Counted from the first letter of the stretch, positions 26,214-35,439 are shown. The stretch: DNA of 64,000 bases from AP-15 sp963700195 (GCA_963700195.1 CAVOWQ010000036.1:1-64000), one strand, 5' to 3'. Notes: generated from the sequence alone by a model not told the origin. Translations and numbers: made by a program.

Positions 26214-27688
26214 TGGCGTCGACAATCCTGGTGGCAGATGACGACCGCGCGATCCGGATGGTGCTCAATCAGGCGCTGATCCGGCTCGGCCACGATGTGC
26301 GGATGACCGGCAATGCCGCGACCCTGTGGCGATGGGTTGCCGATGGCGAGGGCGACCTCGTCATCACCGACGTGATCATGCCGGACGAGAACGGTCTCGA
26401 TCTGATCCCCCGCATCAAGAAGATTCGGCCGGAGCTGCGCATCATCGTCATGAGCGCGCAGAACACGCTGCTGACCGCCGTCAAGGCGACGGAGCGGGGC
26501 GCGTTTGAATATCTCCCCAAGCCGTTTGACTTGCGCGAGCTGGTCAATGTCGTGGAGCGGGCATTGACCGCTCCGCACGATGCTCCCGCTGCGTATGCCG
26601 ACGAAGAAACCGAAGACCAGCTGCCGTTGATCGGCCGATCGTCGGCGATGCAGGAGATCTACCGCGTTCTCGCCCGGCTGATGGGGACCGACCTCACGGT
26701 CATGATCATGGGCGAAAGCGGCACCGGCAAGGAGCTGGTCGCTCGAGCGTTGCACAATTACGGCAAGCGCCGCAGCGGTCCTTTTGTCGCGATAAACATG
26801 GCCGCGATCCCGCGCGAGCTGATCGAGAGCGAGCTGTTCGGACATGAGAAAGGGGCTTTTACCGGTGCGACGTCGCGCGGAATCGGACGGTTTGAACAGG
26901 CCCACGGCGGGACACTTTTCCTCGACGAAATCGGCGATATGCCGATCGAAGCGCAAACCCGTCTGCTGCGGGTGTTGCAGGAGGGAGAATTCACTGCGGT
27001 CGGCGGCCGCGTACCGATCCGCGCGGAGGTGCGGATCATCGCCGCAACGCATCACGAGCTGCGGCAGCTGATCCGGCAGGGTCTGTTTCGCGAGGACCTG
27101 TTTTACCGGTTGAACGTGGCGCCGATACGCCTGCCGCCGCTGCGGGAACGAAGCGCAGATATACCCGCGCTGGTCCGCCATTTTGCCAGCCTGGCAGTGC
27201 GGGAAGGGCTACCATTGAAGCGGCTGGACGATGCCGCAATGGAGCGGCTTCGCACTTATCGCTGGCCCGGCAACGTGCGGGAACTGGAGAACTTGGTTCG
27301 GCGCCTGGCGGCGCTCTATTCGCAGGAGGTAATTGGGGTCGGGATCATCGAAGCCGAGCTCGGCGACGCGCCGGCAACGGGTGATCCGGCGGAGGGACCG
27401 GACGGAGAGGGGCTCGCAGCGGCGGTCGAGCGCCACATCAAGGGCTATTTCGCCGCGCATAAAGGTGTGCTGCCAGCGGCCGGGCTCTACGATCGGGTAC
27501 TGCGGGAGGTGGAGCGACCGCTGATTTCTGCTGACCCTCGGGGCGACCCGCGGCAACCAAATCAGGGCCGCGCATCTACTCGGCCTCAATCGCAACACAT
27601 TGCGCAAGAAAATCCGCGAATTGGACATCCCGGTGGTCCGCGGCTTAAAATAACAAGCGGATCGAAACTACCCCCGCCACGCCACTGA
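26213..27688 (+). CDS. ntrC: Nitrogen regulator NtrC, C-terminus frameshifted
   Basis: A sigma-54-dependent activator. The receiver domain (1-120) has VITDVIMPDE with the phospho-Asp and YLPKPFD. The AAA+ domain (about 145-380) has GESGTGKE (Walker A), EKGAFTGATSR (sigma-54 contact loop), GGTLFLDEIGDM (Walker B) and WPGNVRELENL. After EVERPLIS an extra T at 27529 destroys the frame. Without it the tail reads LTLGATRGNQIRAAHLLG then NRNTLRKKIREL, the Fis-type DNA-binding helix, ending at 27653 for 479 residues. As written the protein runs to 27688 without DNA-binding ability. Start ATG 26213 (GTG 26210 possible). Confidence 0.92.
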   Translation: MASTILVADDDRAIRMVLNQALIRLGHDVRMTGNAATLWRWVADGEGDLVITDVIMPDENGLDLIPRIKKIRPELRIIVMSAQNTLLTAVKATERGAFEYLPKPFDLRELVNVVERALTAPHDAPAAYADEETEDQLPLIGRSSAMQEIYRVLARLMGTDLTVMIMGESGTGKELVARALHNYGKRRSGPFVAINMAAIPRELIESELFGHEKGAFTGATSRGIGRFEQAHGGTLFLDEIGDMPIEAQTRLLRVLQEGEFTAVGGRVPIRAEVRIIAATHHELRQLIRQGLFREDLFYRLNVAPIRLPPLRERSADIPALVRHFASLAVREGLPLKRLDDAAMERLRTYRWPGNVRELENLVRRLAALYSQEVIGVGIIEAELGDAPATGDPAEGPDGEGLAAAVERHIKGYFAAHKGVLPAAGLYDRVLREVERPLISADPRGDPRQPNQGRASTRPQSQHIAQENPRIGHPGGPRLKITSGSKLPPPRH

Positions 27689-27760
27689 GGCATCGGCCGG
27701 AGACAATTTGAGTCGTTCGTATCAATGCCGTCCGCGGCAGAATTCGGGTAGAGACCTTCA

Positions 27761-30007
27761 ATGAACCCGATGCGGCGGATGGGAATTTGGGCCGGCCGTA
27801 TCGGCCTGGGCCGCAAGCTTGCGTTCGCCCTTGCGATCCCGGCCCTTGCTTCGGGGATCGCGACTTACCTCGCGCTGACCGGCGCACCGCCTTTCGGGCC
27901 GCATCCCGGCGCCGTCCTGGCGCTCCTGAACCTCGATCTGATCTTGCTGCTGGCGCTCGGCGCGGTGATCGCCAAGCGCCTGATCGAGGTGTGGGCCGAG
28001 CGGCGGCGTGGCCTTGCCGGCTCGCGGCTGCAAATCCGACTGGTCGTGCTGTTCAGCCTGATCGCGGTAATGCCGACGATCATCGTCGCCGGCTTCTCCT
28101 ATCTTTTCTTCAGCTTTGGGATGAAGTCCTGGTTCAGCGACAGAGTGCGCACCGCAATCACCGAATCTCTGGCCGTCGCTGAAGCCTATCTGCACGAACA
28201 TCAGCAGGCGATCCGCGCCGATGTCTTGGCGATGGCCAACGATCTCAACCGCGATTCCGTGCAGCTGGCGCTCAATCCCCAGCGTCTGCAGCAGGTGGTC
28301 TCGGCTCAGGCCGCGCTGCGCGGACTGACCGAGGCCATGGTATTCGACCGCGCCGGCCATATGCTGGCGCGGTCCAGTCTGTCGTTCACCCTCGGTTTCG
28401 AGCCCCTTCCCGATGACGCGATCCACCTCGCCGACACCGGCGACGTGGCGATAATGACCAACGACAGCGATGACCGAGTGCGGGCTCTGGTTCGCCTCAA
28501 CCAGTTTGGCGACGTCTATCTCTATGTCGGGCGATTTATCGAGCCGCGGGTTTTAAATCACATGGAGGAGACCCAGCGCGCCGCCGCGCTGTACGAGCAG
28601 ATGGAAGGCCAACGCTCCGGGTTTCAGATTACCTTCGCGCTGATCTTCATCTTGGTGGCGATGCTATTCCTGGTGGCGGCGGTGGCCATCGGCATTCATT
28701 TTGCCGCCCAATTTGCTGGCCCGATCAGCCGCCTGATCACCGCGGCCGAGCAGGTCCGCGGCGGCGATCTCGCGGCTCGTGTGCCGGAGGGGGAGAAGGA
28801 CGACGAATTGGCTTCGCTGAGCCGCGCCTTCAACCGAATGACCTACCAGATCGAGAGTCAACAGCGCGAACTCAGGGAGGCCAATCGTCAGCTCGACGAG
28901 CGGCGGCGGTTTACGGAGACCGTCTTGACCGGTGTCTCGGCCGGGGTGATCGGGCTCGATAGCCTGGGCCGGGTCAATCTGCCCAATCGTTCGGCCTCGG
29001 CGCTGCTCGGCGCGGATCTCGAACAAGCGATTGGACAGGACCTCGCCGAAGTCGCGCCGGAAATGGCGGGCTTGCTCGACGAGGCGGAACGACGTCCAGA
29101 TCGCCTGGCCCAGTCGCAGGTGGACCTGGTTCGCGGCAACAGCACCCGCACCTTGCTCGTGCGCATCGCCGCCGAGCACAATGATCGAGTTATGAGCGGC
29201 TTTGTCGTCACATTCGACGACATCACCGAGCTGTTGTCGGCCCAACGCAAGGCGGCGTGGGCCGACATCGCCCGTCGCATTGCCCACGAAATCAAGAATC
29301 CGCTGACGCCGATCCAGTTGGCTGCCGAACGATTGCGGCGCAGATACCTGAAAGAGATCGAGAGCGACGTCGAAACCTTTACGATCTGTACGGATACGAT
29401 CATTCGGCACGTCGGGGACATTGGCCGGATGATCGATGAGTTCTCGTCTTTTGCTCGAATGCCGACACCGGTGCTGAAGCCCGAAAATCTAGTGGAAATC
29501 GTGCACCGGGCAGTATTCCTGCAGCGCACCGCCCATCCCGAGATCGTCTTCGAGCCGATGTTCCCGGCGAGCCCGGTAGCGGTCAACTGCGATGCGCGCT
29601 TGGTTGGTCAGGCGCTGATTAATATCATCAAGAATGCAATCGAATCGATCGAAGCGCGCAGGGCGGAGGACAGCGCGAGCCCGGCAGGATGCATCCGGGT
29701 GTCGGTTGCGGAGGAGGATGGCCAAGCCGCCGTGATTATCGAAGACAACGGGAAGGGCTTGCCGCAGCATGGGCGCGAGCAGTTGACCGAACCCTATGTG
29801 ACCACTCGGACAAAGGGCACAGGCTTGGGTCTGGCCATCGTCAAGAAGATCATGGAAGATCATCATGGAGAGCTGGTCCTGGAGGATGGGGAGACGGAGG
29901 GCGCCAGCGTCAGTCTCCATTTTGCCGCCTCGGAGATTCGCGCTGCGCAAAGTCTCGATGCAGCGGATGAGCCCATGGAATTGAGCCCGATCAGCCATGG
30001 CGCATGA
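27761..30007 (+). CDS. ntrY: Sensor histidine kinase NtrY
   Basis: A 748-residue inner-membrane kinase, partner of NtrX. The N-terminal region has three helices (about 15-110), then a periplasmic sensor stretch and a fourth helix (FALIFILVAMLFLVAAVAIG). A HAMP domain (ITAAEQVRGGDLAARVPEG), a PAS domain (GVSAGVIGLDSLGRVNLPN) and the kinase core follow: RRIAHEIKNPLTPIQLAAERL with His, NIIKNAIESIEA, IEDNGKGLP and TKGTGLGLAIVKKI. NtrYX responds to nitrogen, and in some species to redox or envelope state. The stop lies within the ntrX start region (11-base overlap). Confidence 0.96.
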   Translation: MNPMRRMGIWAGRIGLGRKLAFALAIPALASGIATYLALTGAPPFGPHPGAVLALLNLDLILLLALGAVIAKRLIEVWAERRRGLAGSRLQIRLVVLFSLIAVMPTIIVAGFSYLFFSFGMKSWFSDRVRTAITESLAVAEAYLHEHQQAIRADVLAMANDLNRDSVQLALNPQRLQQVVSAQAALRGLTEAMVFDRAGHMLARSSLSFTLGFEPLPDDAIHLADTGDVAIMTNDSDDRVRALVRLNQFGDVYLYVGRFIEPRVLNHMEETQRAAALYEQMEGQRSGFQITFALIFILVAMLFLVAAVAIGIHFAAQFAGPISRLITAAEQVRGGDLAARVPEGEKDDELASLSRAFNRMTYQIESQQRELREANRQLDERRRFTETVLTGVSAGVIGLDSLGRVNLPNRSASALLGADLEQAIGQDLAEVAPEMAGLLDEAERRPDRLAQSQVDLVRGNSTRTLLVRIAAEHNDRVMSGFVVTFDDITELLSAQRKAAWADIARRIAHEIKNPLTPIQLAAERLRRRYLKEIESDVETFTICTDTIIRHVGDIGRMIDEFSSFARMPTPVLKPENLVEIVHRAVFLQRTAHPEIVFEPMFPASPVAVNCDARLVGQALINIIKNAIESIEARRAEDSASPAGCIRVSVAEEDGQAAVIIEDNGKGLPQHGREQLTEPYVTTRTKGTGLGLAIVKKIMEDHHGELVLEDGETEGASVSLHFAASEIRAAQSLDAADEPMELSPISHGA

Positions 30008-31397
30008 TATTCTGATCGTCGACGACGAAGCCGATATCCGCATGCTGATTGCGGGCGTCCTCAAGGACGAGGGCTACGCCACCCGCGAAGCCGCCGACAC
30101 CGCGCAAACCTCGGCCGCGATCCACGCGCGGCAGCCTACGCTCGTCATCCTCGATATCTGGCTGCAGGGAGGTGGACTCGAAGGGATCGAGATCCTGAAG
30201 CAGCTGCGCGTCGAGATGCCGTCGGTGCCGGTGGTCATGATCAGCGGCCATGGAACGATCGAAACGGCTGTCGAGGCGATCAAGCTGGGAGCCTATGATT
30301 TTCTTGAAAAACCCTTCAAATCAGACCGCTTGCTGCTGGTTGTCGAGCGTGCCATCGAGGCGGCGCAGTTACGGCGCGAGAACGAGGAGCTGCGACTGCG
30401 CGCCGGAGGCGACCTCGACCTGGTCGGCGTTTCGTCGGCGACCAACCAGCTGCGGCAACAGATCGAGCGGGTAGCGCCGACCGGCAGCCGGGTAATGATT
30501 ACCGGACCGCCTGGCTCCGGCAAGGAGGTTGTCGGGCGTCTCCTGCATGCCCGGTCGCGGCGCTCGAAGGGACCCTTTGTTCCGGTCAACTGCGCTACGA
30601 TGCGGCCCGAACGGCTCGAAATCGAGCTGTTCGGGACCGAGGCGCGGATCGATGGTGCACCGCGGAAGGTGGGCACGTTCGAGCGGGCGCACGGCGGCAC
30701 GTTATTCCTCGACGAAGTCGTAGACATGCCGCTCGAGACGCAGGGCAAGATCGTGCGCGCGCTGCAGGAGCAGACGTTCGAGAGGGTAGGGGGGTCGAGC
30801 CGCGTCGAGGTCGATGTCCGCGTGGTCGCCTCGTCGAACCGTGAACTCGGCGGGGAGATCAGCGCCGGACGGTTCCGCGAGGATCTGTTCTACCGCTTGA
30901 GCGTCGTGCCGATTCGCCTGCCGCCGCTGCGCGACCGGCGCGAAGACATCCCGCTGATGGCGCGTCACTTCATGGCTCGGGCCTCAGAAGCGGCACGGCT
31001 CACCCCGCGCGAGTTCGGCGAGGATGCGATGGCGGCGCTGCAGGCTTATACATGGCCCGGCAACGTGCGGCAGCTGCGCAACGTCATCGACTGGCTGTTG
31101 ATTATGGCCCCGGGCGACGCACGCGAGCCGCTGCACGCCGATATGCTCCCGAACGAAATCACCGCGATCGCTCCCACCGTCGTGAAATGGGACAAGGGCA
31201 GCGAAATCATGACCTTGCCCTTGCGCGATGCGAGAGAAGTATTCGAGCGGGAATACCTGATCGCTCAAGTCACCCGGTTTGGCGGAAACATCTCGCGGAC
31301 CGCGGCCTTTGTAGGGATGGAGCGGTCGGCCCTGCACCGCAAGTTGAAATCCTTGGGGGTTTTCGGCAATGATCGTCCGTTGAAAGTCGGGGCCTGA
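29997..31397 (+). CDS. ntrX: Response regulator NtrX
   Basis: A 466-residue NtrC-family regulator. The receiver domain has IVDDEADIRML, VILDIWLQGG with the phospho-Asp, VPVVMISGHGTIETAVEAIK and FLEKPFK. The AAA+ domain has GPPGSGKEVVGR (Walker A), GGTLFLDEVVDM (Walker B) and WPGNVRQLRNV. The HTH is GGNISRTAAFVGMERSALHRK. The sigma-54 contact motif GAFTGA is not there; the position reads RIDGAPRKVG. This is known for alphaproteobacterial NtrX, which tends not to work through sigma-54. No trkA follows, unlike many relatives. Confidence 0.95.
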   Translation: MAHDILIVDDEADIRMLIAGVLKDEGYATREAADTAQTSAAIHARQPTLVILDIWLQGGGLEGIEILKQLRVEMPSVPVVMISGHGTIETAVEAIKLGAYDFLEKPFKSDRLLLVVERAIEAAQLRRENEELRLRAGGDLDLVGVSSATNQLRQQIERVAPTGSRVMITGPPGSGKEVVGRLLHARSRRSKGPFVPVNCATMRPERLEIELFGTEARIDGAPRKVGTFERAHGGTLFLDEVVDMPLETQGKIVRALQEQTFERVGGSSRVEVDVRVVASSNRELGGEISAGRFREDLFYRLSVVPIRLPPLRDRREDIPLMARHFMARASEAARLTPREFGEDAMAALQAYTWPGNVRQLRNVIDWLLIMAPGDAREPLHADMLPNEITAIAPTVVKWDKGSEIMTLPLRDAREVFEREYLIAQVTRFGGNISRTAAFVGMERSALHRKLKSLGVFGNDRPLKVGA

Positions 31398-31453
31398 ACC
31401 TCCGTCCCAGCTCTCGGGGAAGGGCGAGGGCGGGATCATGGGGGATAAAATCA

Positions 31454-31564
31454 ATGGCGCGTGTCGCTCACGTCAACGGGCAATATATGCCGCACGGCTC
31501 GGCAACCATATATATCGAGGATCGCGGGTATCAGCTCGCCGTCAGTGTCGCGGCATCGGCGTGA
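31454..31564 (+). pseudogene. D-amino-acid aminotransferase (dat) 5' remnant
   Basis: 36 codons beginning MARVAHVNGQYMPHGSATIY and IEDRGYQLA, which is the N-terminus of the D-alanine aminotransferase normally found between ntrX and hfq in alphaproteobacteria. After QLA, where DGVYEV is expected, the sequence changes to VSVAASA and stops, so about 250 codons are deleted. The stop (31562-31564) overlaps the GTG of the HAD gene. An imperfect direct repeat (31538-31561 and 31567-31590, 20 of 24 identical) sits on the junction. Confidence 0.75.
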
Positions 31565-32244
31565 GCGCCGTCAGCGTCGCGGCGGCAGCGCCGCAGGGTC
31601 TCGCCCGGCCGCGGGCGATCTTGTTCGACTGGGACAACACACTGGTCGACAGCTGGACGACAATTCACGAAGCGCTCAACGCTGTCATGGCGGCGATGGA
31701 GAAGCCGTTGTGGTCGCTGCGGGAAACCAAAGAACGCGTCCGGCTCAGTCTGCGCGAGAGCTTTCCGCTTCATTTCGGCGAGCGATGGGAGGAGGCGCGG
31801 CAAATCTATCTCGATGTCTTCCGCACGATCCATCTCGACCGCCTGAATCCGCTGCCGGGCCGCGGTGAATTGCTCCGCGCGCTCGTCGCCGAGGATATTT
31901 TCCTCGGGGTGGTCAGCAACAAGACGGGCGCTCTGCTGCGATGCGAGGCCGCGCGGATTGGCTGGTCCGAACTGTTCGGCAGCGTGATCGGAGCAGGGGA
32001 CGCGGTGCAGGACAAGCCCAACCCCGCGCCGGTCGCGCTGGCTCTCCAGCCCAGCGGCATCGGGCCCGGCGAGGGAGTTTGGCTCGTCGGTGACACCGGC
32101 ACCGACATGGAGTGCGCACACAACAGTGGTTGCGTTCCGGTTCTGCTCGGCAACGGAGCAACAAAGGAGGAGTTTGTCCGTTGCGAGCCGCGCCTTGTCT
32201 TCCCCGACGGTGCGTCTTTGTTTCACTTTGTGCGGGGCTTGTGA
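31561..32244 (+). CDS. HAD-family hydrolase (phosphatase-like)
   Basis: 227 residues from GTG at 31561. ARPRAILFDWDNTLVDSW is HAD motif I with the nucleophile Asp; LGVVSNKTG is motif II; KPNPAPVALAL carries the motif III Lys; and GVWLVGDTGTDMECAHNSGC is motif IV. The helical cap (about 25-100) resembles phosphoglycolate phosphatase-like members. Upstream in-frame codons belong to the dat remnant and intergenic DNA, so the earlier ATG is not credible. It is wedged between the dat remnant and hfq. Confidence 0.85.
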   Translation: MSAVSVAAAAPQGLARPRAILFDWDNTLVDSWTTIHEALNAVMAAMEKPLWSLRETKERVRLSLRESFPLHFGERWEEARQIYLDVFRTIHLDRLNPLPGRGELLRALVAEDIFLGVVSNKTGALLRCEAARIGWSELFGSVIGAGDAVQDKPNPAPVALALQPSGIGPGEGVWLVGDTGTDMECAHNSGCVPVLLGNGATKEEFVRCEPRLVFPDGASLFHFVRGL

Positions 32245-32350
32245 TTTGCCGGCGCGCGCCCATTTGGATTGCAGCAACTCGGGGGTCTCGTCCGAGTGCT
32301 GCGGCGTGAACTGGCCGGCTCGGTTCCAAGAAGGGAGTGGGGGAAGACCC

Positions 32351-32599
32351 ATGACTCCGGAAAAATCGCAAAACGTTCAGGACGTTTTCTTGAACCACGT
32401 CCGGAAAAACAAAACACCGGTAACCATTTTTCTCGTTAATGGTGTCAAGCTGCAAGGAATTATTACTTGGTTCGATAATTTCTGTGTTTTGTTGCGTCGA
32501 GACGCGCATTCGCAATTGGTGTATAAGCACGCAATTTCGACGGTGATGCCGGGGCAGCCGATCCAGCTTTTCGAACCAAAGGATATGGTCGAATCCTGA
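32351..32599 (+). CDS. hfq: RNA chaperone Hfq
   Basis: An 82-residue Sm-like protein forming a hexameric ring that pairs small RNAs with mRNAs. ATG at 32351 follows GGGAGTGGGGG. Sm1 NVQDVFLNHVRKNKTPVTIFLVNGVKLQG and Sm2 (LVYKHAISTVMPGQPI, the YKHA motif) are complete. The tail is short, normal for alphaproteobacteria. It is followed 65 bases later by hflX, the usual pair. Confidence 0.98.
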   Translation: MTPEKSQNVQDVFLNHVRKNKTPVTIFLVNGVKLQGIITWFDNFCVLLRRDAHSQLVYKHAISTVMPGQPIQLFEPKDMVES

Positions 32600-32664
32600 A
32601 CCAAGTAGATACCCCAGCGGTCGTCCACCCGGGCTCGACCGGTCGGGCTCTCGTCGTATATCCC

Positions 32665-33927
32665 GTGTTGAAAACGGCACCTGGGCGGCAGTCAAGGCAA
32701 GTCTCCGGCCGCTCGGTCGAGGCGCGCCTGGAAGAAGCGGTCGGGCTCGCAAAGGCAATCCGTCTCGACGTAATCCATGCCGAAATAGCCGGCATTTCAC
32801 GCCCGCGCCCGAGCAGCCTGTTAGGCAGCGGCACTGTCGAAAACCTCGGCGAGCTGATCGGCGAAAACGACATTGGGCTCGTCGTCATCGACGCCGCGTT
32901 GAGCCCGGTGCAGCAGCGCAATCTCGAACGGCACTGGAAAACCAAGGTCATCGACCGGACGGGGCTGATCCTCGAGATTTTCGGCGAGCGGGCCCGCACC
33001 CATGAGGGCCGGTTGCAGGTCGAACTGGCGGCGCTGACCTATCAACGATCCCGTCTGGTGCGCTCGTGGACACATCTCGAACGCCAGCGCGGCGGGTTTG
33101 GCTTCCTCGGCGGCCCAGGCGAAAGCCAGCTCGAAATCGACCGGCGGCTGATCGGTGAGCGCATCGCCAAGTTGAAGCGCGACCTCGACGCGACCAGACG
33201 GACGCGGAATCTGCATCGCGAGGCCCGCCGCCGCGTGCCTTATCCGGTGGTGGCGCTGGTCGGCTATACCAATGCAGGGAAATCGACGCTGTTCAACCGG
33301 TTGACGAGCGCGTCGGTGACTGCCGGGGACATGCTGTTCGCGACGCTCGATCCGACGATGCGGCGCCTCGGCTTGCCGTCCGGGCGCCAAGTCATCCTGT
33401 CCGACACGGTCGGGTTCATCTCGGATCTCCCGACCCATCTTGTCGCCGCCTTCCGCGCCACGCTCGAAGAGGTCACCGAAGCGGATATCGTCATCCATGT
33501 CCGCGATGCGCATAATCCCGACAGCGAGGCGCAGCGCAACGACGTGCTGAACGTCCTCGTCGAACTCGGCCTCGATCAACCGGTCGAGGAGGGGCTGATC
33601 GAGGCGATGAACAAGATCGACTTGCTAGATCCGACGACGCGGCAAAGCCTGCATCAGCAAAAGCTGCGCAATTCGCAGAGCATAGCCCTATCGGCCGCGA
33701 CGGGTGAGGGATGCGACGGGTTGCTCGAGCTGATCGAGCGGCGGCTCGAGAGCGATAGCCGCGTCGTGCGGCTCGATATCCCGCTGACCGACGGCAAGAC
33801 ATTGGCGTGGATATACCAACGCGGCGAGGTGCTGGGCCGCCGAGACGACAATGAGGCAGCGCACATCTCGGCTCGATTGCCGGAAGACGACATTGCGCGG
33901 CTCCGTCATCGACAGCGCCTGCATTAA
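32665..33927 (+). CDS. hflX: GTPase HflX
   Basis: A 420-residue ribosome-associated GTPase that splits stalled ribosomes. The N-terminal HflX domain (RSVEARLEEAVGLAKAI, LLGSGTVENL) is followed by ERQRGGFGFLGGPGESQLE and a GTPase domain with GYTNAGKSTLFNRL (G1), DTVGFISDLP (G3) and NKID (G4). The start is GTG at 32665, but similar-looking coding sequence (AVVHPG, RALVVYPVLKT) extends upstream in frame with no ATG, GTG or TTG, so the true start is unclear. Its 3' end overlaps the convergent NUDIX gene by 4 bases. Confidence 0.96.
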   Translation: MLKTAPGRQSRQVSGRSVEARLEEAVGLAKAIRLDVIHAEIAGISRPRPSSLLGSGTVENLGELIGENDIGLVVIDAALSPVQQRNLERHWKTKVIDRTGLILEIFGERARTHEGRLQVELAALTYQRSRLVRSWTHLERQRGGFGFLGGPGESQLEIDRRLIGERIAKLKRDLDATRRTRNLHREARRRVPYPVVALVGYTNAGKSTLFNRLTSASVTAGDMLFATLDPTMRRLGLPSGRQVILSDTVGFISDLPTHLVAAFRATLEEVTEADIVIHVRDAHNPDSEAQRNDVLNVLVELGLDQPVEEGLIEAMNKIDLLDPTTRQSLHQQKLRNSQSIALSAATGEGCDGLLELIERRLESDSRVVRLDIPLTDGKTLAWIYQRGEVLGRRDDNEAAHISARLPEDDIARLRHRQRLH

Positions 33928-34346
33928 CACGAACAAGGTGCGCCTCGCGCCGCGCAGCCTCGGATCGAACTGCGGTAGCCCTCCGGCATTGCCAAACCCG
34001 GCAGCTCGCTGACCGCAAAGACTCCAAACCTGCGGTGCTCCCGACTGACCCGGAACTCCCGCCGGTCGACGCGGCGCACTGCGTAAGTCACGATCAGCAC
34101 CTCTTTTCCCGGCAGCACCTGATACAGCCAGCAATCGAGTATCCTGTCCGCGACAATTTCGGCGCCGAGTTCTTCGGCAAATTCGCGCTCGAGGCAGGCA
34201 ACCGGATCTTCGCCGCGTTCCAGCCGACCACCCGGCAACTCCCACTCGTCCCGTTCATTAAGGAGAAGTACGACCCGGTCGCCCTCCAGCAGGACACCCT
34301 TCACCGACACCGGAAAACGCATCCCGCCTTCGCCTTCGAAGCTCAT
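33924..34346 (-). CDS. NUDIX hydrolase
   Basis: 140 residues from ATG at 34346 (MSFEGEGGMRFPVSVKG). The NUDIX box is intact: GGRLERGEDPVACLEREFAE followed by ELGAE, matching Gx5Ex7REUxEExGU, so a nucleoside diphosphate linked to some group is hydrolysed. The remainder (CWLYQVLPGKEVLIVTYAV) is typical of small NUDIX proteins. It follows mazG on the same strand with 8 bases between, and both could be housekeeping nucleotide sanitisers. The specific substrate is unknown. Confidence 0.88.
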   Translation of the reverse strand: MSFEGEGGMRFPVSVKGVLLEGDRVVLLLNERDEWELPGGRLERGEDPVACLEREFAEELGAEIVADRILDCWLYQVLPGKEVLIVTYAVRRVDRREFRVSREHRRFGVFAVSELPGLAMPEGYRSSIRGCAARGAPCSC

Positions 34347-34354
34347 GCGACTGC

Positions 34355-35146
34355 CTACTCGCGCTCTTCGCGCTTTACCTGCTGCCACAGCCCCTCGAGC
34401 GCGTCGAGATCGCTGGCCACTGCGCGCTCGGCGACGAGCATCTCCACGCTCCGGAACCGGCGCTCGAATTTGGCGGTGGCGTGACGCAGTGCTGCTTCAG
34501 GGTCGATATCGAGCTTCCGGGCGAGGTTGGTCGCGGCAAAAAGAATGTCGCCCATCTCGTCTTCCAAGGCGCGGCAATCGGCGGGCTTCTGCAATTCAGT
34601 CTCGAGTTCGGCAATTTCTTCTTTCAGCTTGTCGAACACCGGTCGCGCATCGGGCCAGTCGAAGCCGATGCGCGCCGCGCGCTTCTGGATCTTGTCGGCG
34701 CGCAACAGGGCGGGCAAAGCCAGGGCAACGCCATCGAGGACGCTTTCCGGCGCTCCGCTCGCTTGGGCGTGGTCGCGACGCTCGGCCGCTTTGTGTTCCT
34801 CCCAGGCCTCGTCTTGCGCGGCTACTGAATCGATTTGCACGCTGCCGAAGACGTGCGGATGGCGCCGCTCCATCTTGTCCGCGATCGCCGCGGCAACATC
34901 TTCGAAGGCGAAAAGGCTCCGTTCCTCGGCCATCCGGGCATGGAAGACGACCTGAAACAGAAGATCGCCGAGCTCATCCTTTAGCGCCTCCATATCGCCA
35001 CGCGCGATCGCGTCGGCCACCTCATAGGCCTCCTCGATCGTGTACGGCGCGATCGTCGAGAAGTCCTGCTCCCGATCCCACGGGCAACCGCGCTCCGAGT
35101 CGCGCAACAGCACCATAATTTCGAGCAGACGTTCGAGAGGTCTCAT
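34355..35146 (-). CDS. mazG: Nucleoside triphosphate pyrophosphohydrolase MazG
   Basis: 263 residues from ATG at 35146 (MRPLERLLEIMVLLRDSERG). MazG removes pyrophosphate from noncanonical or excess NTPs. The two tandem MazG domains show CPWDREQDFSTIAPYTIEEAYE and DELGDLLFQVVFHARMAEE in the first, then KLKEEIAELE and EDEMGDILFAATNLARKL in the second, carrying the EExxE/ExxD metal sites. Length matches E. coli MazG. It commonly follows hfq-hflX in alphaproteobacteria, though here it is on the opposite strand. Confidence 0.96.
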   Translation of the reverse strand: MRPLERLLEIMVLLRDSERGCPWDREQDFSTIAPYTIEEAYEVADAIARGDMEALKDELGDLLFQVVFHARMAEERSLFAFEDVAAAIADKMERRHPHVFGSVQIDSVAAQDEAWEEHKAAERRDHAQASGAPESVLDGVALALPALLRADKIQKRAARIGFDWPDARPVFDKLKEEIAELETELQKPADCRALEDEMGDILFAATNLARKLDIDPEAALRHATAKFERRFRSVEMLVAERAVASDLDALEGLWQQVKREERE

Positions 35147-35263
35147 GCGCGCCAACTTGCCAGGACTACGACACGGCGTTCTACGCCGAACATGTCAGCA
35201 CAGTCACGGGAGGGGTGCGGAATTGGTACGTACGCGGAGATCGGCTGGTGTGTCCACCAAATA

Positions 35264-35400
35264 GAGATGTCTCTCCGACTCTGCCGAACTTGTCAAAGGT
35301 GCGGTAGGCCAGCTCGACGCCGCCGTAACGGATCGACAGCCGCCCATCGGGATAGTCGGCGCTATCGGTGAGGCCGGTGACGTTTCTATCGGTGATCTAC
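35264..35400 (-). mobile_element. Transposase C-terminal fragment (ISNCY-like)
   Basis: Reading the minus strand gives DYPDGRLSIRYGGVELAYRT then FDKFGRV, similar to the C-terminal beta-rich end of ISNCY-type transposases as I remember them. Only about 50 codons remain and no ends were found. It directly precedes the IS110 remnant, so this spot has taken several insertions. Confidence 0.45.
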
Positions 35401-35439
35401 AAACTAGTGTCGCATAATATATATTATGGAAAATAAATT

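Noticed and set aside
31438..31560. Upstream ATG for the HAD hydrolase
   Set aside because: The extra 41 codons are out of frame with the dat remnant and not HAD-like; the GTG at 31561 fits the fold start.
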